Notes under the pieces: model-generated
The model's input: the letters and a program-made list of their open reading frames with translations, nothing else
Database searches by the model: none
Told to the model about the DNA's origin: nothing
Origin: Streptomyces sp. DHE7-1
Lineage (GTDB): Bacteria; Actinomycetota; Actinomycetes; Streptomycetales; Streptomycetaceae
NCBI GenBank assembly: GCA_016432725.1
Contig: JACJDG010000003.1
Location: forward strand, 6,044,001 to 6,108,000
Direction of reading: 5' to 3'
Length of the DNA stretch: 64,000 bases
Position numbers and translations under genes: made by a program
Shown: positions 7,713 through 16,654 of the stretch, one piece after another
Layout of the letters: the number at the start of each line of letters is the position of its first letter
How positions within the stretch are numbered: the first letter of the stretch is position 1

Positions 7713-8993
7713 GTGAAGCGCAAGCTTGCTGCCGCGATCGTGATCGCGGGCATGATGGTCTCCGTCTCGGCGTGTGGCGGCGACGACGACAAGGACACGG
7801 GCAAGAACGCGGGACCGGACAGCTTCAAGGGCCAGACCCTGACGGTCTGGACGATGGACGGTTCGGCGCCGCCGCAGTGGTCGAAGGACGTGCAGGCCGC
7901 CTTCGAGAAGAAGACCGGCGCCAAGCTGAAGTTCGAGATCCAGAAGTGGGACGGGATCCAGCAGAAGATCACCACCGCCCTCTCCGAGTCCAACCCGCCG
8001 GACGTCATCGAGGTCGGCAACACCCAGACCCCGGCCTACGCCGCCACCGGCGGTCTCGCCGAACTGAGCGACCTGAAGCAGGAGATCGGCTCGGACTGGA
8101 CCCCGTCGGTCTCGCAGTCCTCCGTCTACGACGGCAAGCAGTACGCCGCTCCGTGGTACTTCGCCAACCGCGTCGTCATCTACAACAAGAAGATCTGGGC
8201 CAAGGCCGGCATCAAGGACACCCCGAAGACCCGGGACGAGTTCTTCAAGGACCTGGACACCATCGGCAAGAAGACCGACGCCGAGCCGCTCTACCTGCCC
8301 GGCCAGAACTGGTACTTCTTCGACGGCCTGACCATCGGCCAGGGCGCCGACCTGGTGAAGAAGCAGGGCGACAAGTACGTCTCCAACCTCGGCGACCCCA
8401 AGGTCTCCGCGGCCATGGAGCTCTACAAGAAGTACGCCGCCTACTCCAAGGCCCCCAAGGACAAGGACGAGGCCACCCCGCAGCAGGCCACGATCTTCGC
8501 CAAGGGCAAGACCGGCGCCTTCATCGGCATGGGCTGGGAGGCCGGCACGGCGGTCCAGGCCAACAAGGCCATCGAGAAGGACCTCGGCTACTTCACCATC
8601 CCGGGCGAGAGCGCCGACAAGCCCGAGGGCGTCTTCCTCGGCGGCTCCAACCTCGCCGTCGCCCAGGGCAGCAAGAAGCAGGCCCTGGCCGAGGAGTTCC
8701 TGAAGATCGCCCTGTCCGACCAGTACGAGGGCCAGCTCGCCAAGCTCAACGGCGTCATCCCGAACAAGGAGTCGCTGGAGAGCAACCTCAAGGGCAACGG
8801 CGCCGCCGAGGCCGCCGCTCCCGGTGCCGCGGCAGGCGGCACCACCCCGCTGATCCCCGAGTGGGCCGCGGTGGAGAACACCCCCAACCCGATCAAGTCC
8901 TACATGACCGCGGTGCTGAACGGTAAGTCCCCGGCGGACGCCGCCAAGCAGGTCGAGGGCGAGATCAACAAGCGCCTGGCCCAGCAGAACTGA
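7713..8993 (+). CDS. dasA: Chitobiose/sugar ABC transporter lipoprotein, DasA-like
   Basis: A 426-aa cluster B solute-binding protein. The signal peptide ends in a lipobox with Cys21 (SVSAC), so the mature protein is a lipoprotein outside the membrane. Bacterial extracellular SBP features include LTVWTMDGS at the first strand, NPPDVIEVGNTQ and a C-terminal PNPIKSYMTAV. In S. coelicolor DasA binds N,N'-diacetylchitobiose from chitin breakdown. The GTG start at 7713 follows GAGGAGG. The gene heads dasABC plus GH3, is divergent from dasR, and should be repressed by DasR at two dre sites. Confidence 0.82.
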   Translation: MKRKLAAAIVIAGMMVSVSACGGDDDKDTGKNAGPDSFKGQTLTVWTMDGSAPPQWSKDVQAAFEKKTGAKLKFEIQKWDGIQQKITTALSESNPPDVIEVGNTQTPAYAATGGLAELSDLKQEIGSDWTPSVSQSSVYDGKQYAAPWYFANRVVIYNKKIWAKAGIKDTPKTRDEFFKDLDTIGKKTDAEPLYLPGQNWYFFDGLTIGQGADLVKKQGDKYVSNLGDPKVSAAMELYKKYAAYSKAPKDKDEATPQQATIFAKGKTGAFIGMGWEAGTAVQANKAIEKDLGYFTIPGESADKPEGVFLGGSNLAVAQGSKKQALAEEFLKIALSDQYEGQLAKLNGVIPNKESLESNLKGNGAAEAAAPGAAAGGTTPLIPEWAAVENTPNPIKSYMTAVLNGKSPADAAKQVEGEINKRLAQQN

Positions 8994-9001
8994 CGACCCG
9001 C

Positions 9002-9029
9002 GCCGGGGGCGTCGGCGGACGCCCCCGGC
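9002..9029 (+). terminator. Intercistronic hairpin between dasA and dasB
   Basis: A 12-bp perfect stem (9002-9013 with 9018-9029) and a 4-base loop lie just after the dasA stop. Such hairpins after binding-protein genes usually attenuate or stabilise mRNA, so that the lipoprotein is made in excess of the permeases. Confidence 0.7.
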
Positions 9030-9100
9030 TCAGTCGTCCGTACCGCCCGTAACGCCCGTACAGCCCACAGCCCGTACGGTCACGGAAGAGATGGCAACTC

Positions 9101-10099
9101 ATGTCAGTGCAGACCGAAGGCACGGACACGGCCGGGGAGCCCGCTGTCCACAAGGCCCGGGTGCCGGCGCCGCCGACGGGTGAGGACGGCGGCTCAGGCC
9201 CGTCCGCCCGCCGCGGTGCCGCGGCTCCCTATCTGCTCCTGCTGCCGGCGCTGCTGGCCACCCTGGTCCTGCTCGGCTGGCCGCTGGTGAAGAACGGCAT
9301 GCTGTCGTTCCAGAACCTCAACCCGCGGCAGCTCATCCAGCACCTCACCGAGTGGAACGGCGGCGACAACTACCAGGAGGTCCTGTCCGGTTCGGACTTC
9401 TGGCACGTCGTCGAACGGTCGGTGGTCTTCACGGCGGTCAACGTCGTGCTGATCATGCTGCTCGGCACCCTGACCGGGCTGCTGCTGGCCCGGCTCGGCA
9501 AGAGGATGCGGCTGCTGCTCCTGCTGGGCCTGGTGCTCGCCTGGGCCATGCCCGTCATCGCGGCCACCACCGTCTACCAGTGGCTGTTCGCCCAGCGCTT
9601 CGGTGTCGTCAACTGGGTGCTGGACAAGCTCGGCTGGCACTCCATGGCCGACTACAACTGGTTCGGCTCCCAGTTCTCCACCTTCTCCGTGATCACGCTG
9701 CTGATCGTCTGGCAGTCGATCCCGTTCGTGGCGATCAACCTGTACGCGGCCACCACCACGATCCCCAGGGAGCTGTACGAGGCCGCGTCCCTGGACGGCG
9801 CCGGCGCGTGGAAGAGCTTCACCTCGGTGACCTTCCCGTTCCTCCGGCCGTTCCTCTACGCCACCACGTTCCTCGAGGTCATCTGGGTGTTCAAGGCCTT
9901 CCCGCAGATCTTCGCGATCAACGAGGGCGGCCCCGACCACCTCACCGAGACCCTGCCGATCTACGCCTTCGTCGAGGGCGTCGGCAACCAGCACTTCGGA
10001 GTCGGCGCGGCGATCTCCTTCCTGACCATCCTGGTGCTGCTCGTCATCACCTCGTACTACCTGCGCATGGTGCTCAAGCAAGAGGAGGACGAGCTGTGA
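9101..10099 (+). CDS. dasB: Sugar ABC transporter permease, DasB-like
   Basis: A 332-aa MalF-type inner-membrane permease with six predicted membrane segments after a roughly 40-residue cytoplasmic N-terminus. The EAA loop EAASLDGAGAWKSF (near residue 230) is the contact point for the shared ATPase. No ATPase gene is present in the operon, as usual in Streptomyces where MsiK energises several sugar importers. Its stop overlaps the GTG start of dasC. Confidence 0.82.
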   Translation: MSVQTEGTDTAGEPAVHKARVPAPPTGEDGGSGPSARRGAAAPYLLLLPALLATLVLLGWPLVKNGMLSFQNLNPRQLIQHLTEWNGGDNYQEVLSGSDFWHVVERSVVFTAVNVVLIMLLGTLTGLLLARLGKRMRLLLLLGLVLAWAMPVIAATTVYQWLFAQRFGVVNWVLDKLGWHSMADYNWFGSQFSTFSVITLLIVWQSIPFVAINLYAATTTIPRELYEAASLDGAGAWKSFTSVTFPFLRPFLYATTFLEVIWVFKAFPQIFAINEGGPDHLTETLPIYAFVEGVGNQHFGVGAAISFLTILVLLVITSYYLRMVLKQEEDEL

Positions 10100-10926
10100 A
10101 GCGCTCGGTCTTCGGCCGCATCTGGCCCAACGCGACCGCCGTCGTCCTCTTCGCCGGCTTCGTGTTCCCCGTCTACTGGATGTTCGCCACGGCCTTCAAG
10201 CCGACCGGCGACATCATCTCCGAGAACCCGGTGTGGTTCCCGACGGACATCACCGCGGGCCACTTCTCCAAGGCCGTGCGGGCCGACCACTTCTGGACCC
10301 TGGTCCTCAACTCCGTCACCGTCACGGTCAGCGCCGTGCTGCTGTCGCTCGTGATCGCCCTGTTCGCCGCCTTCGCGCTCGCCCGGATGCGGTTCAGGGG
10401 CCGGCGCGGCTTCATCGTGACCTTCATGCTGGCGCAGATGGCGCCCTGGGAGGTCATGGTCATCGCCATCTACATGCTGGTCCGCGACAACGACATGCTC
10501 GACAGCCTGGTCCCGCTCACCGTCTTCTACGCGATCATGGTGCTGCCCTTGACCATCCTGACGCTGCGCGGCTACGTCGCCGCGGTGCCGAAGGAGCTGG
10601 AGGAGTCCGCGATGGTCGACGGCTGCACCCGCACCCAGGCATTCGTCCGGGTGATCTTCCCGCTGCTGGCCCCCGGCCTGATGGCCACCTCGCTGTTCGG
10701 CTTCATCACCGCCTGGAACGAGTTCCCGCTGGTCCTGATCCTCAACAAGGACATCGAGAAGCAGACCCTGCCGCTGTGGCTGTCCCAGTTCCAGACCGCC
10801 TTCGGTGACGACTGGGGGGCCACGATGGCAGCCTCGTCCCTGTTCGCGCTGCCCATCCTGATCCTGTTCATCTTCCTGCAACGCAAGGCTGTCAGCGGTC
10901 TCACCGACGGCGCCGTGAAGGGATGA
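10096..10926 (+). CDS. dasC: Sugar ABC transporter permease, DasC-like
   Basis: A 276-aa MalG-type permease with six membrane segments and an EAA-loop variant ESAMVDGCTRTQAF. The GTG at 10096 overlaps the dasB TGA (GTGA), and the stop overlaps the ATG of the GH3 gene, so dasB, dasC and dasD are translationally coupled. It pairs with DasB to import chitobiose or related GlcNAc oligomers. Confidence 0.82.
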   Translation: MKRSVFGRIWPNATAVVLFAGFVFPVYWMFATAFKPTGDIISENPVWFPTDITAGHFSKAVRADHFWTLVLNSVTVTVSAVLLSLVIALFAAFALARMRFRGRRGFIVTFMLAQMAPWEVMVIAIYMLVRDNDMLDSLVPLTVFYAIMVLPLTILTLRGYVAAVPKELEESAMVDGCTRTQAFVRVIFPLLAPGLMATSLFGFITAWNEFPLVLILNKDIEKQTLPLWLSQFQTAFGDDWGATMAASSLFALPILILFIFLQRKAVSGLTDGAVKG

Positions 10927-12422
10927 CGCCCCCGATGACAACACTCACCACTGGGCCCGGCACCCTCACCCGGGACGCGCTCGCGGTGCTGCAGCCGGGG
11001 TTCGACGGCACCACCGCCCCGGACTGGGTGCGCCGCAGGCTCGGCGAGGGCCTCGCCTCCGTCGCCCTGTTCGGCCGCAACGTCGTCACCGAGAAGCAGG
11101 TCACCGCGCTGACCGCGCAGCTGCGCGCGGAGCGGGACGACCTGCTGGTGGCCATCGACGAGGAGAGCGGGGACGTCACCCGCCTGGACGTGCGCACCGG
11201 CTCGTCCTTCCCCGGCAACCACGCGCTCGGCGCCGTCGACGACCCCGGCCTCACCCGGGGCGTGGCGCGCGAGCTGGGCCGGCGCCTGGCCGCCTGCGGT
11301 GTCAACTTCGACTGGGCGCCGTCCGCCGACGTCAACGCCGACCCCGACAACCCCGTCATCGGCGTGCGTGCCTTCGGCGCGGACACCGCACTGGTGGCCC
11401 GGCACACCGCCGCCTGGGTCGAGGGCCTGCAGTCCACCGGCGTGGCCGCGTGCACCAAGCACTTCCCCGGGCACGGCGACACCAACGTCGACTCCCACCA
11501 CGCGGTGCCGCGCATCGACGTGGACGCCGAGACGCTGTACGCGCGTGAACTGCCCCCGTTCCGGGCGGCGATCGCGGCCGGCAGCCGGGCCGTGATGAGC
11601 GCGCACATCCTCGTCCCGGCTCTCGACCCGGACCGCCCCGGCACCCTCTCCCGCCGCGTCCTCACCGACCTGCTGCGCGGCGAACTCGGCTACCAGGGCC
11701 TGATCGTCACGGACGGCATGGAGATGCGCGCCATCTCCGGGACGTACGGCCTGGAGCACGGTGTGGTGCTCGCCATCGCGGCGGGCGCGGACGCGATCTG
11801 CGTCGGCGGCGGCCTGTGCGACGAGGCCACCGTGCTGAACCTGCGCGACGCGCTGGTGGCCGCCGTGCGCTCCGGCGAACTGCCGGAGGAGCGGCTGGCC
11901 GACGCCGCCTCGCGGGTGCGGGAGCTGGCGAGCTGGACGGCCGCGGCCCGCGAGGACGCCGGGACCGTCGGGCCGGAACCGGAGATCGGCCTGGTCGCGG
12001 CCCGCCGCGCGCTGACCGTGACCCGCGGCGCCGCCGCCGCGCCGGTCACGCGGCCGGTGTTCGTGGCCCGGTTCGACCCGGCGCCGAACATCGCCGTCGG
12101 CGACGAGACGCCGTGGGGTGTGGCCGCCGAGCTGACGCGGCTGCTCCCGGGCAGCGCGGCCGGTTCGTTCACCGGGCCCGAGGCGGGCCGCGAGGCGCTC
12201 GCGGCGGCGGCCGGCCGGCGGGTCGTCGCCGTGGTCCGCGACGAGCACCGGCACGGCTGGATGGGCTCCGCCCTGGACGCCCTGCTCGCCGCCCGCCCGG
12301 ACACCGTCGTGGTCGAGATGGGCGTCCCGCAGGCCCCGCCGCGCGGCGCCGCGCACATCGCCACCCACGGCGCCGCCCGCGTCTGCGGTGTGGCGGCGGC
12401 GGAGGCCGTCGTCGCGGGCTGA
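10923..12422 (+). CDS. dasD: GH3 beta-N-acetylglucosaminidase (DasD/NagZ-like)
   Basis: A 499-aa GH3 enzyme. The NagZ-type signature KHFPGHGDT begins at Lys179 and is followed by DSHHAVP, which carries the catalytic His-Asp dyad specific to N-acetylglucosaminidases; the nucleophile is Asp264 in VTDGMEM. There is no signal peptide, so it acts in the cytoplasm, cutting imported chitobiose to GlcNAc. ATG at 10923 overlaps the dasC stop; a second ATG five codons on is an alternative start. It is the last gene of the das operon. Confidence 0.85.
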   Translation: MTPPMTTLTTGPGTLTRDALAVLQPGFDGTTAPDWVRRRLGEGLASVALFGRNVVTEKQVTALTAQLRAERDDLLVAIDEESGDVTRLDVRTGSSFPGNHALGAVDDPGLTRGVARELGRRLAACGVNFDWAPSADVNADPDNPVIGVRAFGADTALVARHTAAWVEGLQSTGVAACTKHFPGHGDTNVDSHHAVPRIDVDAETLYARELPPFRAAIAAGSRAVMSAHILVPALDPDRPGTLSRRVLTDLLRGELGYQGLIVTDGMEMRAISGTYGLEHGVVLAIAAGADAICVGGGLCDEATVLNLRDALVAAVRSGELPEERLADAASRVRELASWTAAAREDAGTVGPEPEIGLVAARRALTVTRGAAAAPVTRPVFVARFDPAPNIAVGDETPWGVAAELTRLLPGSAAGSFTGPEAGREALAAAAGRRVVAVVRDEHRHGWMGSALDALLAARPDTVVVEMGVPQAPPRGAAHIATHGAARVCGVAAAEAVVAG

Positions 12423-12446
12423 GCAGCCGCGCCCGAGCCGTCACCG

Positions 12447-12486
12447 AGGCCGGGACCAGGCCCCCACCGGGGTCCGGTCCCGGCCT
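12447..12486 (+). terminator. Terminator of the das operon
   Basis: AGGCCGGGACC (12447-12457) pairs with GGTCCCGGCCT (12476-12486), with a further CCCC/GGGG pairing inside the loop, followed by TTT. It isolates the das operon from the next transcription unit. Confidence 0.75.
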
Positions 12487-12557
12487 TTCCCGTGCCGGAC
12501 GGGCGGCATTCCAGCGGCAGTTGGGCGGCACTTTGCCGGGGTACCGACCGGTAGTCG

Positions 12558-12585
12558 TTGACACCCTCAATTGGTCTAGTCCAGC
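12558..12585 (+). promoter_or_regulatory. Promoter with dre site for the five-gene pathway
   Basis: TTGACA (12558-12563) is followed by ATTGGTCTAGTCCAGC (12570-12585), a dre-type palindrome. The order TTGACA, a CTCAA stretch, then dre is the same as in the dasA promoter at 7568-7594. The next start codon, at 12626, belongs to the dioxygenase gene. Confidence 0.75.
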
Positions 12586-12625
12586 TTGGGAGGGCGCTTC
12601 TGTTCGATCACCACGGAGTGACGGC

Positions 12626-13660
12626 ATGCACCAGCCCACCACCCCCTACCTCCACCGAGCGGCCTCCGGCCGCCCCTACTTCAGCGCGGACGGCGAGACC
12701 TACCTCGCCCCGACCCCGCTGCGCGACCTCGAGAAGTCCCAGCCCCTGAGGGTGCTGTCCGAGGACGACTTCGCCTTCTGGCAGACCTACGGCTACGTCG
12801 TCGTCCGGGAGGCCATCACCCCCGGCGAGGCCAAGGGCCTGCTCGACCTCGCCCTCGACTTCCAGGGTCTCGACCCCGACCGCCCCGAAACCTGGTACGA
12901 GGAACCGGAGTTCCGCTCCGAACTCGACCGGCACCTGTTCATCTACGGCTTCGTCGAGGCCTACCACCACCAGCTCATCTGGGACAGCCGGCAGACCCGC
13001 CGCGTCCACGACGCCTTCGTGGACGTCTGGGACTGCGAGGAGCTGTGGGTCACCCTCGACCGGCTCAACCTCAACCCGCCCAACACCGGCACCCGTTCCC
13101 GCTCCCTGATCGAAGCGACCGACGAGGGCTTCGACATCGAGCTGCACTGGGACGTCGACACCACCCTCGCCGTACTGCCGCAGCGGGTCCAGGGCATCAT
13201 CGCGCTCACCGACACCCGCCCCGAACTCGGCGGCTTCCAGTGCGCACCCGAGCTGTTCCGCCGCTTCGAGGAGTGGCGCGTCGCCCAGCCCGCCGGCCGC
13301 GACCCGGTCCGCCCGGCCGTCGACCGCGCCGAGTTCCCCGTGGTCCGCCCCGACCTCCAGGCCGGCGACCTGCTCATCTTCAACGGGCTGCTGGCGCACG
13401 GAGTGGCACCCAACAACTCCGGCCAGGGCCTGCGGGCCGTCCAGTACCTGTCGATGATGCCCGCCCTGGAGGAGCACACGGAGCTGCGCCGGTCCCGCGT
13501 CGAGTCCTGGCGCACGCGTCGTACGCCCGACTGGAACGCGACCCTGCTCGGCGACGCCCGCAGGCCGGAGGCCCTGCGCTACGGGCCCGCCGAACTCGAC
13601 GCGCTCGGGCGCAAGGTGCTCGGCCTGGACTCCTGGTCCGGCACGGAAGGGGCACAGTGA
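12626..13660 (+). CDS. Phytanoyl-CoA dioxygenase (PhyH) family Fe(II)/2-oxoglutarate oxygenase
   Basis: A 344-aa member of the PhyH family. The iron triad is visible: His174 and Asp176 in LHWDVDT, and His258 in LLAHGVAPNN; the arginine following in GLRAVQYL would bind 2-oxoglutarate. Such enzymes hydroxylate, desaturate or cyclise small molecules in the cytoplasm. The start at 12626 follows GGAG and is the first good start after the dre promoter. Its stop overlaps the GTG of the next gene. It is the first gene of a coupled five-gene operon. Confidence 0.85.
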   Translation: MHQPTTPYLHRAASGRPYFSADGETYLAPTPLRDLEKSQPLRVLSEDDFAFWQTYGYVVVREAITPGEAKGLLDLALDFQGLDPDRPETWYEEPEFRSELDRHLFIYGFVEAYHHQLIWDSRQTRRVHDAFVDVWDCEELWVTLDRLNLNPPNTGTRSRSLIEATDEGFDIELHWDVDTTLAVLPQRVQGIIALTDTRPELGGFQCAPELFRRFEEWRVAQPAGRDPVRPAVDRAEFPVVRPDLQAGDLLIFNGLLAHGVAPNNSGQGLRAVQYLSMMPALEEHTELRRSRVESWRTRRTPDWNATLLGDARRPEALRYGPAELDALGRKVLGLDSWSGTEGAQ

Positions 13661-14968
13661 ACCGCGTCTGCCTCTGCCTGCCCACCAACCGGGCCTGCCC
13701 CGCCACCGTCCGCGCCGTCCACGAGGAAGCGGCCTACGCGGCACGGCGCTTCGGCGCCGACGTCCAACTGCTGATCCTCGACTCCTGCGACGACCGCACC
13801 CGCGCCGAGCACGCCCGCGTGGTCGCGCAGCTCCCGCCGACGGCCGGGGTCACCGTGCACCACCTGGGGGAGGAGGCGCAGGCCGACTTCCTGCGCCGCG
13901 CGATCCGGCGCGCCGGCCTGCCCGGGCCCGGCCGCCTGCTCGGCCTCCTGCTCCCCTCCGGAGTCTCCTACGGCTCCTGCACCGACCGCGCCTTCCTGCT
14001 GGCCGCCGCCCTCGGCTGCCGGTCGGTGCACCGCAGGGACTCCGACAGCACCTACCAGGTCAGGGACGGGGCGAAGGTCTTCCCCGTCCACCACGAACTG
14101 CCCGCGCTGGGCCTGCGGGCCGCCGACGCCTCGGCCCACGTCACCGTCACCGACCTCGAGTCGGCCCACACCGGCCGCCCGGTGTCCCTGGCCGGAGCCT
14201 CCTTCATCGGTGAACTCTCCGTCGACGTCGGCGGGATACGGCTCCTCGACGAGGGGATCTACCACGACGTCGTCGGCCTGTGGGCGCCCGCCGGCTGCGA
14301 CCCGCGGGACAGGCACCGGCTGGTGGAGGAGTCCTTCACCGGAGCGGGCACCAACCCCTTCACCCGCGACCACTCCACGCTGACCCTCGTGGACCCGATG
14401 CGGGTGGACATGTGCAACATCGCCCTCCACCACGACGTGTACGAACGGATCCCGCTGCCCCGGCCACCGACACCATCGGCAGCGACTACTTCCTCACCCA
14501 CCTCGTCCACGACGCCACGCTCCCCGGCGTCCTGCACAACCGGCACATCGAGAACTTCCACACCCCGAACGCCGCACGGACGCCGGCTTCACCGCCTACC
14601 AGACCCGCTTCGTGAAGTTCCTGCTCTCGATGCTCTACTTCCACCACGTCTACGACCGCATGGCCGCGGCGGGCGCCGAGCTCCTCGACGAACGGCAGCG
14701 CGTACGCGCCGAACCGGTCGTGGGGTTCCTGTGCGAGAGCACCGCCCTGGACCGGGCCGAGAACGTGTGGCGCCTGGACCGGATCGACACCGCCTACCGC
14801 AAACTCGGCGGCCGTTACGAGCAGTTCGCCGAAGGGCTCTCCCACCGGCGCGCGGAACTGCTGGACCGGGCCCGCCGGGACATCGACGACTTCGCCCTGC
14901 TCACCGAGGCCTGGCCCGCGCTGGTGGACGCGGCCCGCGACACGGCACCCGGAAGCGGGGCACCGTGA
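13657..14968 (+). CDS. DUF6271-type protein with GT-A-like fold, two frame breaks
   Basis: Restoring two bases gives 437 aa. I recognise the N-terminus (NRVCLCLPTNRACPATVRAV) as DUF6271. The Rossmann-like start, a DSD triad at residues 128-130 inside VHRRDSDSTYQ and the overall order suggest a GT-A glycosyltransferase-like core, with a helical C-terminal region (YFHHVYDRMAA onwards). Function is unknown; sugar-nucleotide use is inference. One-base losses occur near 14460 and 14578. The GTG at 13657 overlaps the dioxygenase stop, and the stop overlaps the GTG of the decarboxylase gene. Confidence 0.7.
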
Positions 14969-16146
14969 AACCCGGCCCGCGGCTGACCGCCGCACTGGCC
15001 GACGCCGCCGCGGACCGCATCGTCTACGACCTCGTCGGCATCGAGGGCCAGCTCGACCGGCTGCGCGCCGAACTGCCGGGCGTCCAGGTCCGCTTCGCCC
15101 TGAAGGCCTGCCCCGTCGACGAGGTGCTCCGGTGCCTGGCGGACCGGGGCGCCGGCTTCGACGCCGCGAGCCCCGCCGAGATCCGGCAGGCCCTGCGCAC
15201 CTCGGTCCCCGCCGGCCGCGTGCACTACGGCAACACCGTGAAGTCCGACGCGGACATCGCCGAGGCCCACCGGCTCGGCGTCCGCACCTTCGCCACCGAC
15301 AGCGTTCAGGACGTCCTGGCGATCGCCGAACACGCCCCCGGCGCGCGGGTGTTCTGCCGCCTCGCCACCAGCGGCGACGGCGCCCTGTGGGGCCTGAACC
15401 GCAAGTTCGGCTGCTCCGCGGAGGACGCCGTGCGCATCCTCACCACCGCCCGCGCATCCGGACTCACCCCGGCCGGCCTCTCCGTGCACGTCGGCTCGCA
15501 GCAGATGACCGGCGAAGCCTGGCAGCGGGCCGTGGACCTGCTCGCCGAGGTGCTCGTGACACTGGACGGGCTCGGCATCGCACCGGACCACGTCAACCTC
15601 GGCGGCGGCCTGCCCGCGCTCGGCTACCTCGACCGGCACGGCGACCCCCTCGACCCGCCCCTGGACAAGATCCTCACCGTGATCCGCGAGGGCATGGAGC
15701 GCCTGAGCGGTCTCACCGCCGGCCCCCTGGGCCTCGTCATGGAACCCGGGCGGCACCTCGTCGCCGACCACGGAGCCATCCGCGCGCACGTCTACCGCCT
15801 GACCGGGCGGACCCTGCCGGACGGCGGCCACGCCCGCTGGCTCTACCTCAGCGTCGGCCGGTTCAACGGCCTGTACGAGATGGACCAGGTGAGCCACCGG
15901 CTGCTGTTCCCCACCCACCCGGACGGGGAGCGCGTACCCGCCGTCGTGGCGGGCCCCACCTGCGACAGCGACGACGCGTACGGCGGCGGACGGCACCCGG
16001 CCCGCGTCCCCCGCGCGGCCGCCTCCGGCGACCCGGTCTGGATCCTCTCCGCCGGCGCCTACGCCACCAGTTACACCACCCGGGGCTTCAACGGCATCCG
16101 CCCGCTGCCGTGCGTCTGCACGCGCGGTCCGGAAGGACAACACTGA
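14965..16146 (+). CDS. Fold-type III PLP-dependent decarboxylase (ornithine/DAP decarboxylase family)
   Basis: A 393-aa alanine-racemase-fold PLP enzyme. Lys47 in VRFALKACP is the Schiff-base lysine; HVGSQ, GGGLPALGY and MEPGRHL provide phosphate and barrel contacts; GPTCDSDD holds the catalytic cysteine typical of ornithine/lysine/DAP-type decarboxylases and of biosynthetic relatives. It should decarboxylate an amino acid or an amino-acyl conjugate in the cytoplasm. The start GTG overlaps the previous stop (GTGA), and the next gene begins one base after this one ends. The substrate cannot be read from the sequence. Confidence 0.83.
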   Translation: MKPGPRLTAALADAAADRIVYDLVGIEGQLDRLRAELPGVQVRFALKACPVDEVLRCLADRGAGFDAASPAEIRQALRTSVPAGRVHYGNTVKSDADIAEAHRLGVRTFATDSVQDVLAIAEHAPGARVFCRLATSGDGALWGLNRKFGCSAEDAVRILTTARASGLTPAGLSVHVGSQQMTGEAWQRAVDLLAEVLVTLDGLGIAPDHVNLGGGLPALGYLDRHGDPLDPPLDKILTVIREGMERLSGLTAGPLGLVMEPGRHLVADHGAIRAHVYRLTGRTLPDGGHARWLYLSVGRFNGLYEMDQVSHRLLFPTHPDGERVPAVVAGPTCDSDDAYGGGRHPARVPRAAASGDPVWILSAGAYATSYTTRGFNGIRPLPCVCTRGPEGQH

Positions 16147-16147
16147 C

Positions 16148-16654
16148 ATGACAGACCTGATACGCGGTATCACCGAGGCCGACTGGCCCCAGATCGCGGC
16201 CCTGGAGGCCGGGGCGTACGCGGACACCCCGCTCACCGAGGGCGAGGCGGGACTGCGTTCCCGCGCCTCGGCGGGCACCTGCTTCGTGCTGGACCTCGAC
16301 GGCCGCCTCGCGGGCTACGTACTGGCCCTGCCCTACCCGATGTTCCGCTACCCGGACCTGGCCCGGCCGGAGCGCGTCGCCCACCGGTCGCCCAACCTCC
16401 ATCTGCACGACCTCGTGATCGGCGCGCCCCTGCGGCGCAGGGGACTGGGCAGCCGCCTGGTGCGCCACCTGACCCACGCGGCGGGCGCGCGCGGCTACCG
16501 CACGATGTCGCTGATCGCGGTCGCCGGCAAGGAGCCCTTCTGGCGGGCCCACGGCTACCGGCCGCACCCCGGGGCCCGGCTGCCCGCCGGCTACGGCGGC
16601 GACGCGGTGTACATGTCCGCGCGGGTGACCTCCGGACACCGGAGGGCCGGCTGA
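16148..16654 (+). CDS. GNAT N-acetyltransferase
   Basis: A 168-aa GNAT-fold enzyme with the acetyl-CoA motif A RRRGLGSRLVRHL (residues about 97-109) and the motif B region PFWRAHGYRP. It probably acylates an amine made by the preceding decarboxylase, either as a biosynthetic step or for self-protection. It is coupled on both sides: one base after the decarboxylase stop and a TGATG overlap with the exporter. Confidence 0.82.
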   Translation: MTDLIRGITEADWPQIAALEAGAYADTPLTEGEAGLRSRASAGTCFVLDLDGRLAGYVLALPYPMFRYPDLARPERVAHRSPNLHLHDLVIGAPLRRRGLGSRLVRHLTHAAGARGYRTMSLIAVAGKEPFWRAHGYRPHPGARLPAGYGGDAVYMSARVTSGHRRAG

